Source: Clostridium pasteurianum BC1 (GTDB lineage Bacteria; Bacillota; Clostridia; Clostridiales; Clostridiaceae). Taken from it: a stretch of DNA of 64,000 nt. The stretch spans positions 2,852,001 to 2,916,000 of the forward strand of contig NC_021182.1 of assembly GCF_000389635.1 (NCBI RefSeq), read 5' to 3'. A program made the translations under genes and the position numbers. Each line of letters begins with the position of its first letter. Position 1 is the stretch's first letter. Of this stretch, positions 46,531 to 55,259 are shown in pieces. The notes under the pieces were generated by a model. That model was not told the origin of the DNA. It did not search any database and saw nothing but the letters and a program-made list of their open reading frames with translations.

Positions 46531-47304
46531 TCACGAAAAACTTAAAATAAGTGATTTAACCACCAAATACCAACCATCTACCATTACAAATAAAAGAATT
46601 TTGAAAGGCAGTGAAACCATAGCAGGAGGTACCATAAACATACCCATGGACATAAGTATACTTGCCACCACAAAATCTATAATCATAAAGGGTATAAATA
46701 ATAGAAATCCTATTATAAAAGCTGTTTTCAATTCACTTATTATAAACGCTGGTATAACAACGTGAATAGGAGTATGATCCGTATCAGTTTTTGGATCCAT
46801 TTTAGCTGCATCCATAAATAGTTGAAGATCTTTTTTTCTCGTCTGCTTAAGCATAAACTCCTTTAAAGGTTTTTCTCCAACAGTAATAGCCTGCTGCTGA
46901 TTTATCTTATTATTTACATAAGGCTGAATGGCATTATTATTAATTGTTGTGTATGTAGGCATCATTATAAAAAAAGTTAAAAATAAAGCTAGTCCAATTA
47001 TTACCTGATTAGGTGGTGCACTTTGTGTTCCCAGAGCATTTTTTAAAAACCCAAGTACTACTATAATTCTTGTAAAGCTGGTAGTCATGATAATTATAGA
47101 TGGAAGCAAAGTAAGTACTGTAAGCATTATAAGAAGTTTTATATTGTCTACATAATTTGTAGGTGTTGCTGAATTATTGTTTACAGACACATTTATATTT
47201 GGTATAGGTATACTTTGCGGAGATGGAGCTGCATATGCCTTATTTCCGATAAGAAGTATACAAAACAAAACTAAAATAGATATTATACAAGCTTTTTTCT
47301 TCAT
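46531..47304 (-). CDS. fliP: FliP, flagellar export gate protein
   Basis: 257 residues: a signal peptide (MKKKACIISILVLFCILLIG), then membrane helices with MTSFTRIIVVLGFLKNALGT, PPNQVIIGLALFLTFF and the C-terminal GMFMVPPAMVSLPFKI. The ATG at 47304 has AGAGGA upstream and gives a proper signal peptide; the longer frame runs into the repeat remnant F. Confidence 0.95.
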   Translation of the reverse strand: MKKKACIISILVLFCILLIGNKAYAAPSPQSIPIPNINVSVNNNSATPTNYVDNIKLLIMLTVLTLLPSIIIMTTSFTRIIVVLGFLKNALGTQSAPPNQVIIGLALFLTFFIMMPTYTTINNNAIQPYVNNKINQQQAITVGEKPLKEFMLKQTRKKDLQLFMDAAKMDPKTDTDHTPIHVVIPAFIISELKTAFIIGFLLFIPFMIIDFVVASILMSMGMFMVPPAMVSLPFKILLFVMVDGWYLVVKSLILSFS

Positions 47305-47327
47305 TCTAATCTTCCTCTTTAATCTTA

Positions 47328-47418
47328 AGTATCTGAAAATAAATAACAATTCAAAGATGCTATCTATATTTTGTATTATACAGAAACATTTTCTGATCAT
47401 AGTACTGCTATCAGATTG
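47328..47418 (+). repeat. Deleted derivative of the repeat family, copy F
   Basis: It matches the first two-thirds of the consensus (ATCTGAAAATAAATAAC, TTCAAAGATGC, a diverged central hairpin near ATAGTACTGCTATCAGA), then ends. It lies between fliO and fliP, reads opposite to those genes and is the only long copy to do so. Confidence 0.75.
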
Positions 47419-47820
47419 TTATTTCTTTTCCTTTACCATAATTTTATCCTTTAGTGTTTTTAAAAACTCACTTTTATCTCTAATGTTGAATTTATCTTTA
47501 AAATCCTTATAAAATTCATTAAAATTTTTATATTGAGTTACTGTTTTGGATTCTTGAATTTTTTTTATTTCTTCACTACCTAATTCCATTAGAATTTCCA
47601 GCTTATTTCCGCAGCTTGAAAAAACATATCCCTTTTCTCCAATTTTTATTACCAAAAGACTGTTCTCCTTTGTAAGCGTAAGTCTCTCTAATACCTTCAT
47701 GTAGTTTCCATTTTGCATATTTTGTAGCTTGTTTCCACCATATTTTATACTTATATATATTAAAGGTAAAATAACTAAAAGTGCTACTACAAGCTTTAAA
47801 ATCATTAACAATATTGGCAT
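47419..47820 (-). CDS. fliO: FliO, flagellar export assembly protein
   Basis: 133 residues: one N-terminal membrane segment and the FliO beta domain with YMKVLERLTLTKENSLLVIK and a following KIGEKGYVFS. It helps assemble FliP. The stop codon sits at the edge of repeat remnant F; repeat D lies upstream, so the gene is bracketed by copies. Confidence 0.85.
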   Translation of the reverse strand: MPILLMILKLVVALLVILPLIYISIKYGGNKLQNMQNGNYMKVLERLTLTKENSLLVIKIGEKGYVFSSCGNKLEILMELGSEEIKKIQESKTVTQYKNFNEFYKDFKDKFNIRDKSEFLKTLKDKIMVKEKK

Positions 47821-47845
47821 TTGTTTACCACCCTAATCCTATATT

Positions 47846-48002
47846 GGCATATTCAAACAAATACTTAGTCAGTATGCTAGCTTATTTCTAATCCTACTGC
47901 GTCAACAGAACCCTCAGATAGCTCACTATCTTCGAAACCTGTTTCCTTGTATGATTGGAAATATTTGTCGCATCTTTGACTTACTATTTATTTTCATATT
48001 CC
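47846..48002 (-). repeat. Full-length structured repeat, copy D
   Basis: On minus it begins GGAATATGAAAATAAATAG right after the fliL stop codon TAG and ends TATTTGTTTGAATATGCC. The central hairpin is GATAG(TGAG)CTATC. In the inner stem a T-to-C change is matched by A-to-G on the other arm, which keeps the pair. Confidence 0.93.
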
Positions 48003-48506
48003 CTACTGAACTACTAACTCTTCAAAATACACATGACTTATTTTTCCATTTTTAAGTACTGGATTTACTGCATTAAGTATCTGCTGTTTTGTATCCTCTA
48101 TACCCTTTACAGTAAAACCAGAAGATTTCTTGCTTCTCAGTATACCATTAACTGCATCACTTAAAATAGGCTTTTTGTTTACAGTTTCACTCTCTAACTC
48201 ATTTTTCAGTTTACTGCTTTTAGCATCATAGCCAAAACTAACCTTCACCTTTAAATATCTCTGTGCATCAGTATCCGATAGATTTACTACGGCTTCATCT
48301 AGTGAATAAGTATTTTCATCTGCTGAGGTAATTGTTAACGCTGAGACAGTATTATTTGATGCACTATCTGCATGCAGCTTTGATGCCCCACCAAAGAAGA
48401 AAATATAGCTTCCAAAGGCTCCTATTAAAACAATAAGCAGCACTAATAATATTATAATTATTTTACTTACTCCATCTGCTTTATTTGCATTTTTATTTTC
48501 ACTCAT
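48003..48506 (-). CDS. fliL: FliL, flagellar basal-body-associated protein
   Basis: 167 residues: an N-terminal membrane helix (about 15-35) and a periplasmic-type FliL domain with YLKVKVSFGYD and the C-terminal VYFEELVVQ. FliL rings stabilise stator units around the motor. It lies between flbD and fliO. Its stop abuts repeat D. Confidence 0.9.
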   Translation of the reverse strand: MSENKNANKADGVSKIIIILLVLLIVLIGAFGSYIFFFGGASKLHADSASNNTVSALTITSADENTYSLDEAVVNLSDTDAQRYLKVKVSFGYDAKSSKLKNELESETVNKKPILSDAVNGILRSKKSSGFTVKGIEDTKQQILNAVNPVLKNGKISHVYFEELVVQ

Positions 48507-48625
48507 AGACTCATCTCCTTTTGCAAATAAATTAAAAGTGACTTTCTTAATGTTGTAAATTTATTTGCAAACCATTGTATATCACAGTTATTTTATCAAA
48601 TAAATTTAGTAAATAAATTTTATAT

Positions 48626-48820
48626 TTATCTATAATTTGAATTATAAATTCTCTTTTTAAATAATATTATTTTATCTATAACTTCATCTGCAGTTTCTTC
48701 TACCAGATATTTGTTTCCATTCATCAAAGTTATTACAGTTTCAGGTACCTCTTCAATTTTCTCAATATTATCTGAATTAATTACAATTTCTTTATGATTC
48801 ATTCCGGTGAGTTTTATCAT
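48626..48820 (-). CDS. flbD: FlbD, small flagellar protein
   Basis: 64 residues: MIKLTGMNHKEIVINSDNIE followed by VPETVITLMNGNKYLVEE, the swrD/FlbD signature. The B. subtilis homologue SwrD raises motor torque. It lies between flgE and fliL, its usual place. Confidence 0.92.
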   Translation of the reverse strand: MIKLTGMNHKEIVINSDNIEKIEEVPETVITLMNGNKYLVEETADEVIDKIILFKKRIYNSNYR

Positions 48821-48851
48821 AAATTCACCTGCTTTCTTATATAATATTAAA

Positions 48852-48901
48852 TTTGTTGGGGATCAGACCCCAAGACCTACTGGGTCAGACCCCCAATAAC
48901 A
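48852..48901. repeat. GC-rich REP-like hairpin between flgE and flbD
   Basis: TTGGGG and CCCCAA form an outer stem, GACCC and GGGTC an inner one. TCAGACCCC also occurs twice as a direct repeat. The GC content is far above its surroundings. Such palindromes resemble REP elements moved by Y1-type transposases; that link is inference. Confidence 0.55.
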
Positions 48902-48917
48902 TAGCATTTATTTAAAA

Positions 48918-51206
48918 TTATCTTACTAAGTTTATTATATCCTGTAAAACCTGATCTCCAGTTGTTATAGTTTTTCCATTAGCCTGGAAAGCTCTGCTAG
49001 CAACTATCATGTCTGTAAATTGCTGAGCAAGATCTACATTAGAAGCCTCTAATGAAGATGATTTAACATTTCCATATAATGCACTGTTATCTTCACCCTT
49101 TGTTCCTACACCGCTTCTAAAACTTGGAGCACCAGAAGTTATTGAATCTGAATATGAATTATTTCCATCTTTAGTTAAACCTGCTGGATTCTTAAACTGT
49201 GCCATGGCAATTTGACCAAGAGCTGCAATTTTTCCATTATCAAGAGTAGCAGTTATAACGCCGTCGCTTCCTATAGAAAAAGTCTTAACCTTTAAGTCAG
49301 TTCCAGTCGCATCATCATGTACTGTATCTGGTATTCTTAAACTCTTTAAGTTTCCATCATAGGCATATAAATTTTTATCTCCATCTACAAAAGCTATAAC
49401 TCCATCTGCACCCATACTCTGCAGCGGAGTACCTCCTGTAACTGGATTTGATGTACTACCTGGTATAGTAAGAGGTGTACCAGTAGCAGTTATAGTTTGA
49501 TTTATTCCCTTTTTAGATAGTGAATTGTTAAGCACTGCTGTGAGCTGATCTTGTCCTATGGCATTTGGAGTAACAAAGTCTCCATTTATAGTTATTGTCT
49601 TATTTGCTGTATCTACATCTGTAGACAATTGTGTACCCTGGGATATAGTTCCAATCTTAATTTTATACCCATTTAATGCTTCTCCAGGTCCAAAAGCAAA
49701 GCTAAAGTTACTGGAAGTTACAGTCCCAGGATTTACTGAAGCTTTACCTCCATCAATTAGGCCTGAAGCAATGTTTGATAGTGGAGTTTGGGTTCCACTC
49801 ACGTTTACAATTACACCAGAAGATAATCCAGTAGCATTTTGTATAGCTCTCTGATAATCAAAAGCAGTCATTGAATTTATGTCACCATTTACTGTTATTA
49901 TCTCATTTGTAGTATCAATAGTTGCACTAGTAGGAGTTCCCGCTGTAATTGTTCCTAACTGTATAGTGTATCCATCTAATTGTGGAGTACCATTACTATC
50001 CACAAAGCTAAAATCCATTCCTCTATAAGATACTTCTCCACCACTTATTGCTTCAGAAGCACCTATGTTAATTGGTGAACCAGAAACTGTAATTGAAGCT
50101 CCAGCTAAACTAGGTGTAGTAGCTTGAGCTGTTTGTATTGTATTTTGCAATTCAGTTTGAATATCTAAAGCTCTTACCGCACCAAGAGTAGTTAAATCTG
50201 CATTTAATGTAATAACATTATTAGTATTATTAATAGTTGCTGAAGTTACTGTACCTGCTGCTATATTTCCAAGTTTAACTGTATATCCATTTAACTGAGA
50301 GCCCTGATTAAAACTAAAATTGAAACCACCCGCTGTAACATTACTTGGTGCAACTGCAGTAACACCGCCTGCAACAATATTAGAAGATGTTCCATATACC
50401 GGAATTGCTGTACCACCTACACTTACAGTTTGAGCTATTCCATTTGCTGACAAAACGTCATTTATTGCCTTTTCTGCTGAAGCTGATGAAATTTTACCTG
50501 CATCACTGAAATCACCATTTAATATTATTTTTCTATTGGTAGTATCTACAGAAGCAGAAGTAAGGGTACCTTCTCCAATTTTACCTAAAACTACAGTATA
50601 GCCATTTAAAGCTTCTCCAGGTCCGAATTGGAAACTGAAGCCCCCTGCTATTACGCTGTTTGGAGCTGCTGCTGTAGGGGGTGTCGTTGAATTATCGTTT
50701 GTTAATGAGTATCCCATTATTCTTAAGCCATTTGAGGATAGAAGATTACCCTGATCATCTAAAGTAAAGGAACCGTCTCTTGTGTACATGAGATTCATTC
50801 CAGCTTGAGATAATGAATTCTGATCTACACTATGCTGTCCTGTAGATTGATTTACATTAATTGTATTATCTGTAAAAACTGCAGGACCACTACCTAATAC
50901 AAAATAGCCTTCACCATCAATAGCTGCATCCAGGTTTCTTCCTGTAGTTTGTATAGCTCCCTGATTCATCATTGTATCAATACCTGCCAGTTTAACCCCT
51001 AATCCTACCTGAGCTGCATTTGATCCGCCTTGATTTGTTGTTGGCACACCGGCATCCTGTATTGTTTGATTTAATTCATCTTGAAATCTTACTCTAGAAC
51101 CTTTAAAAGCTGTAGTACCCACATTTGCTATATTATTTCCTATAACATCTAATTTTGTCTGATTTGCTCCTAATCCTGAAACTCCTGAATTTAATGATTT
51201 TAACAT
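48918..51206 (-). CDS. flgE: FlgE, flagellar hook protein with four internal repeats
   Basis: 762 residues, far longer than the 400-450 usual for FlgE. N-terminal DVIGNNIANVGTTAFKGSRV and AAIDGEGYFVLG, and C-terminal SSLEASNVDLAQQFTDMIVA, are standard. Between them, residues 184-592 hold four repeats of about 100 residues, each with a GGF(S/N)F start, an (N/D)GY motif at 201, 306, 411 and 512, and a TI-x-VNGD-like strand. They would lie on the hook surface. It is followed by flbD and preceded by flgD and the TIGR02530 gene. Confidence 0.93.
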   Translation of the reverse strand: MLKSLNSGVSGLGANQTKLDVIGNNIANVGTTAFKGSRVRFQDELNQTIQDAGVPTTNQGGSNAAQVGLGVKLAGIDTMMNQGAIQTTGRNLDAAIDGEGYFVLGSGPAVFTDNTINVNQSTGQHSVDQNSLSQAGMNLMYTRDGSFTLDDQGNLLSSNGLRIMGYSLTNDNSTTPPTAAAPNSVIAGGFSFQFGPGEALNGYTVVLGKIGEGTLTSASVDTTNRKIILNGDFSDAGKISSASAEKAINDVLSANGIAQTVSVGGTAIPVYGTSSNIVAGGVTAVAPSNVTAGGFNFSFNQGSQLNGYTVKLGNIAAGTVTSATINNTNNVITLNADLTTLGAVRALDIQTELQNTIQTAQATTPSLAGASITVSGSPINIGASEAISGGEVSYRGMDFSFVDSNGTPQLDGYTIQLGTITAGTPTSATIDTTNEIITVNGDINSMTAFDYQRAIQNATGLSSGVIVNVSGTQTPLSNIASGLIDGGKASVNPGTVTSSNFSFAFGPGEALNGYKIKIGTISQGTQLSTDVDTANKTITINGDFVTPNAIGQDQLTAVLNNSLSKKGINQTITATGTPLTIPGSTSNPVTGGTPLQSMGADGVIAFVDGDKNLYAYDGNLKSLRIPDTVHDDATGTDLKVKTFSIGSDGVITATLDNGKIAALGQIAMAQFKNPAGLTKDGNNSYSDSITSGAPSFRSGVGTKGEDNSALYGNVKSSSLEASNVDLAQQFTDMIVASRAFQANGKTITTGDQVLQDIINLVR

Positions 51207-51303
51207 AGTTTTCCCTCCGAAAATAATTTATTTTTAATGTAGTCTACTATTTTTTAGCTTCAGTCATTCTGCTAAATTCAGCTTCCTCATTACAAGGTCC
51301 AGC

Positions 51304-51693
51304 TTAAAGTGTAACTACACTGTCTACATTTGTAAATACATTTCCCTTACTGCTATTCTTGTCCATTACTGTTATAACAGTTCTATTTTTAATGCTGGTT
51401 ACTAACGCAGTATCTTTATAAAATATTACAGATTCTTTGCAGCCCTTTTCCTGCGCTTTGTTAATACCTTCATTAATAGTTTTCATGTCATTTTCATTAA
51501 AACTTATATTTCTAGATTTTAATCTCTCTGCTGCATGAGATGAAAACACGAAAGTATCGTTGTTTTTTATTTTTTCATTTAATATGTCAGCAAAATTCTG
51601 TTTTTGTGTTGTTTTATTAGTGTTTACCTTTGAATTATAATTCTCAATAGGCTCAACAGGACAAATTTTTCCATTTACTACTCTATAACTCAT
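51304..51693 (-). CDS. TIGR02530-type flagellar operon protein
   Basis: 129 residues. The conserved core is FSSHAAERLKSRNISFNEND and the following TALVTSIKNRTVITVMD. Proteins of this type always lie between flgD and flgE in Firmicutes, yet their role is not settled. It begins eight bases after flgD. Confidence 0.88.
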   Translation of the reverse strand: MSYRVVNGKICPVEPIENYNSKVNTNKTTQKQNFADILNEKIKNNDTFVFSSHAAERLKSRNISFNENDMKTINEGINKAQEKGCKESVIFYKDTALVTSIKNRTVITVMDKNSSKGNVFTNVDSVVTL

Positions 51694-51701
51694 AATTCAA
51701 C

Positions 51702-52220
51702 CTAGACATTAGCATTTGAGCTGCTGTCTGAACTACTATCTGTAGAACTTGAAGATGTATCAGGATTAATCTGATAAATATCTCCATAATCAAAATCTTT
51801 TGTTAAAGCTTTTCCATTGTCTGAAGTAGCTACTGTAAGAGTAATTGTATCTCCTTGTTTTGTTATGGAATTTACTTGTCCTATATAATTGTTATTCATA
51901 CTATCAGTTTCATTAAACATTACTGTTTTTCCAAGCAAGTTGGAAGCAGAATTAAGAGTAAGTGTACTATTTAAATTTGCCATTTGCTCCAGTGAAGTAA
52001 ATTGTGCAAGCTGTGCAACATATTGGGTAGAATCCTGATTGCTGCCACTCAATGGATCCTGGTTTGACAATTCAGCAGTTAAAATTTTCAAAAATGAGTT
52101 TTTGTCTATACCCTGTTGTCCCGGTTTAATCATTGGTGTTCCTCTATCTGTAGCACCAGATGTATTACTAGTAGTCTGATATCCTGTTAACGCTGTAGCT
52201 GTACTACTGGTAACTGCCAT
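51702..52220 (-). CDS. flgD: FlgD, hook-cap assembly protein
   Basis: 172 residues. The N-terminal FLKILTAELSNQDPLSGSNQ and YVAQLAQFTSLEQM are diagnostic. It caps the growing hook and is removed when the hook is complete. The Ser-rich tail is not conserved. It lies between fliK and the TIGR02530 gene. Confidence 0.93.
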   Translation of the reverse strand: MAVTSSTATALTGYQTTSNTSGATDRGTPMIKPGQQGIDKNSFLKILTAELSNQDPLSGSNQDSTQYVAQLAQFTSLEQMANLNSTLTLNSASNLLGKTVMFNETDSMNNNYIGQVNSITKQGDTITLTVATSDNGKALTKDFDYGDIYQINPDTSSSSTDSSSDSSSNANV

Positions 52221-52233
52221 CTTTATCCCTCCT

Positions 52234-54795
52234 CTATACTAATATATTTAATTTATTATCTTCATAAATAATGTGTCCAGGTAATGTATCTCCTTCTTCA
52301 TTATTTATGTTAGAAACACTATAAGTTTTGTGATGTGAATTATTTTCATTACTCTGATTTTGATTGAAACTATTACTAAAGAATGTAGTATCACCATTAT
52401 ATATATTTATATCAATATGCTGTATTTTAATTTGAGAATTATTGAAATTATTATTTAAATCCTGAATATTTGCATTTAGCAGATTAAAAGTTTCTCTATT
52501 ATTGGTGCTGATACTGGCTTTCAATATTCCATCAGCGCTGGAAGTAATTTTAATATATACCTCTCCAAGATCTTTAGGATTAATTTTTACTGTCATATCC
52601 TTAATATTTTTATTTTCCATGTACCTGATACTTTTTATTATATCCGCAGTAAAATTTGACTTATTAATTACCTTTGGCTCATTAGCTATCTCTTGACTAT
52701 TATTTTGATTTTGAACAATAAATTGATTCATTAGTGTATTTACCTTATCAAGCTTAGTATCCTTATTGTCTTCTAATAATCTCTTTAAAAAATCATTATC
52801 AGTATTGAAGCCGCCGCTATTTTTAAATTGGCTGTTATCTTTATTTCCACTAGTTAATACATTGACTTTATCATTAACAATTTTTTCTTTTACCTGATTA
52901 CTTTCTGGTTTATTGAAAATTTTAACTTCACTGTTCTTGTCCAAAATTTCAGCATTTTTATCTTTAGGTAAATTTTTATTTTCTGTTAAAATATTTTCTA
53001 ATAAACTAGTATTATTAGTTAAAATCTCATTAGTAAAGTCCTTATTTAAATTAGTGTTAGAATTATAATTTTTTATATTTGATGTTTCTTTATTATTACT
53101 GTCTTTTATTGAAGACTCTATAATTTCTTTAATTTCATGCTTAATTTTATTTATTAAGTTTTCTTGTGGATCAGTTTCATTACTGATATTTTGCCTATTA
53201 GTATCTAATAAGTTTGCTATTGCAGCTTCACTATTTTTTACTTCATTCTTATCCAATTTCTCATATGAAGTGTTCTTAAAATCATCCTGTGATATTACTA
53301 AATTTTCATTATTAGCTGTATTATCATTTGTTAGTGCATTTAATTCATTAAGCAAATTACTTTTTTTATCTGCAAAATTATTTTTATTTAAATTTTGTTT
53401 TTCATTATTTAAAACATTTACTATATTATTTATCTTATTATCTATCTGAGATACAGGCAGTATTTTATTATCAGTAAATTTTTCAACCACATCTTTGGAT
53501 TTTATATCCAGTGAAAAGAAGTTAATAAGCAAATTAGTTATACTTACTGTATTGCCATTTATTTCACTATTAGTCTTATCATCATCTACATCTTTATTAT
53601 CTTTATTTAATTGAACATTACTTTCTGATGACGCATTTCCATTTGTTGATCCTGCTTCCGAAGTAGTTTTTTCTAGCAATTTAGATAATAAATCTGTTAC
53701 CTGCCGCAACTTTGCAATGATTTGAGCTATAGTATTGTCATCATTAGAATTAACATTTTTATAGGATGCTATCTCTTTATTAATCAATTGTGTTTTCTGG
53801 ACTAACGGCATATCCAGATTATTATTTAATTGTAATCTATTAGTTGATGCCGTTTCTAATTTAGCAGTTAATTGTGATATTTCTTCTATATCCTGTTTAC
53901 TTATTAGCCCTGATTTATCAGATATATTTTTTATTAAATTATCTATCTGTGATTCTAAATCAGCTAAACTCTCTACACTTTTTTCTTTACTGCTATTTCC
54001 ATTAGATAGTTTACCTGTGGAATCTCCATTATCCACATCTTTACTATCTTTACTAATTACTTGTCCATTACTATTACCTTTATTGGTTATTGTATCTGGC
54101 AAGTTTTTATATATATTTTCTAAAGAAATTGGTTTATCAGGAACAGCTTTTTCTTTAGTTTCATCATTTATTTGTAATATACTATTACTATTTAATTCAC
54201 TGCTAGTTTTTTCCTTTGCTTCACTGTTTATTTGTAATATATTATCAGCATTTAGTTCATTATCATTTGCCTTACCATTGTTCACATTAGCGCTGCCCGC
54301 TATATTACTATATATGTCAGTATTAGCAGTATTAATGACATTAGCTTCATCGGTAATATTGTCCATATTGGCAATTATACTGTTATTATCTCCATTTAAT
54401 TGAACATTCTTTACCGATGAGGCATTTCCATCTACTAATCCTGATGCCAAGATAATCTTTTCAAGCAATTTGGACAATACATCTATTTTCTGTGACAGCT
54501 TTGATAATATAGTATTATTTTCTTGTGAAACATTTTCCTCTGCTGATCCTGATATAGAAGCATTTTTTTCTTGAAGTTTAGATATTGGCTCTGTTTCCTG
54601 TTGAAAATTTGATACTAAAATATCCTTTTGTGCCATTTCAGTTTGTGATTTCACAGGTTTAATATTATTTACAAGTAAATCCTTAAAACTTATTTTTGGC
54701 ACTGCCTCTGAAGAAATATTTTTTTCTCCTTTGTCTGAAAAACTTGAATTTAACAAACTATTAGTATCCAGCTTAATTTCACTCACATTTTTCAC
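52234..54795 (-). CDS. fliK: FliK, hook-length control protein, unusually long
   Basis: 853 residues, against about 400-500 in most bacteria. The C-terminal hook-length domain is clear: MTVKINPKDLGEVYIKITS. The long N-terminal part is Asn-, Ser- and Lys-rich and contains duplications: LSKLLEK ... GNASS ... NVQLN at about 104-137 and 366-400, and ILQIN(S/D)E(A/T)KEK at 186 and 206. FliK measures the hook and then triggers the FlhB switch. The enlarged size goes with the large FlgE encoded beside it. Confidence 0.88.
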   Translation of the reverse strand: MKNVSEIKLDTNSLLNSSFSDKGEKNISSEAVPKISFKDLLVNNIKPVKSQTEMAQKDILVSNFQQETEPISKLQEKNASISGSAEENVSQENNTILSKLSQKIDVLSKLLEKIILASGLVDGNASSVKNVQLNGDNNSIIANMDNITDEANVINTANTDIYSNIAGSANVNNGKANDNELNADNILQINSEAKEKTSSELNSNSILQINDETKEKAVPDKPISLENIYKNLPDTITNKGNSNGQVISKDSKDVDNGDSTGKLSNGNSSKEKSVESLADLESQIDNLIKNISDKSGLISKQDIEEISQLTAKLETASTNRLQLNNNLDMPLVQKTQLINKEIASYKNVNSNDDNTIAQIIAKLRQVTDLLSKLLEKTTSEAGSTNGNASSESNVQLNKDNKDVDDDKTNSEINGNTVSITNLLINFFSLDIKSKDVVEKFTDNKILPVSQIDNKINNIVNVLNNEKQNLNKNNFADKKSNLLNELNALTNDNTANNENLVISQDDFKNTSYEKLDKNEVKNSEAAIANLLDTNRQNISNETDPQENLINKIKHEIKEIIESSIKDSNNKETSNIKNYNSNTNLNKDFTNEILTNNTSLLENILTENKNLPKDKNAEILDKNSEVKIFNKPESNQVKEKIVNDKVNVLTSGNKDNSQFKNSGGFNTDNDFLKRLLEDNKDTKLDKVNTLMNQFIVQNQNNSQEIANEPKVINKSNFTADIIKSIRYMENKNIKDMTVKINPKDLGEVYIKITSSADGILKASISTNNRETFNLLNANIQDLNNNFNNSQIKIQHIDINIYNGDTTFFSNSFNQNQSNENNSHHKTYSVSNINNEEGDTLPGHIIYEDNKLNILV

Positions 54796-54798
54796 CTC

Positions 54799-55236
54799 CT
54801 ATCTGTCTCTATTACTCCTTATAAACCCATACAACGCAAACTCGTCATTAGCTTTTTGTTCAGCTAAATTCTGTTCTCTAGTAAACTTAGCCTTTTGCTT
54901 ATCTTTTAAAATTTCAACGGTTTTTCTGTCTATCTGCTTTTGTTTAAGTTCTTTCCTATGCTGCTCTAGTTGGGTTTCTTTATTTGTAAGCTCCCTACTG
55001 GCCTGATCAATGCAGCCTGAAAGAGAGTTTAAATAAGCCTGTGTTATTTTTTGCTGAACAATGGAACCATATTTTCTTTCTTCGCTAAATTTTTTATAAT
55101 TATCATTTAATTTTTCAAGACTTTTCTCTGCATTAATTTTTTCCTGTTGTGATTTTTTAAAATTAATTTTGCTCTCTTCTTCTGCATCTTTTCTTATATC
55201 TAAAAGCTTTTGAAGCCTAAATTTAAAGTTTTCCAT
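54799..55236 (-). CDS. fliJ: FliJ, flagellar export chaperone
   Basis: 145 residues, nearly all coiled coil, starting MENFKFRLQKLLDIRKDAEE. FliJ sits in the centre of the FliI hexamer and cycles export chaperones. The ATG at 55236 has GAGAGG eight bases upstream; an in-frame longer version overlaps fliI and is rejected. Confidence 0.88.
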   Translation of the reverse strand: MENFKFRLQKLLDIRKDAEEESKINFKKSQQEKINAEKSLEKLNDNYKKFSEERKYGSIVQQKITQAYLNSLSGCIDQASRELTNKETQLEQHRKELKQKQIDRKTVEILKDKQKAKFTREQNLAEQKANDEFALYGFIRSNRDR

Positions 55237-55259
55237 AATATTTACCTCTCGTAAATAAA

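Noticed and set aside
2862-48002. Reading the 156-bp repeats as a CRISPR array
   Set aside because: Copies are scattered over 45 kb, are far longer than CRISPR repeats, have no regular spacers and no cas genes nearby.
54017-54403. Plus-strand frame of 128 codons opposite fliK
   Set aside because: Low-complexity Ser/Leu sequence that mirrors the Asn/Lys/Asp-rich fliK codons; no family resemblance.
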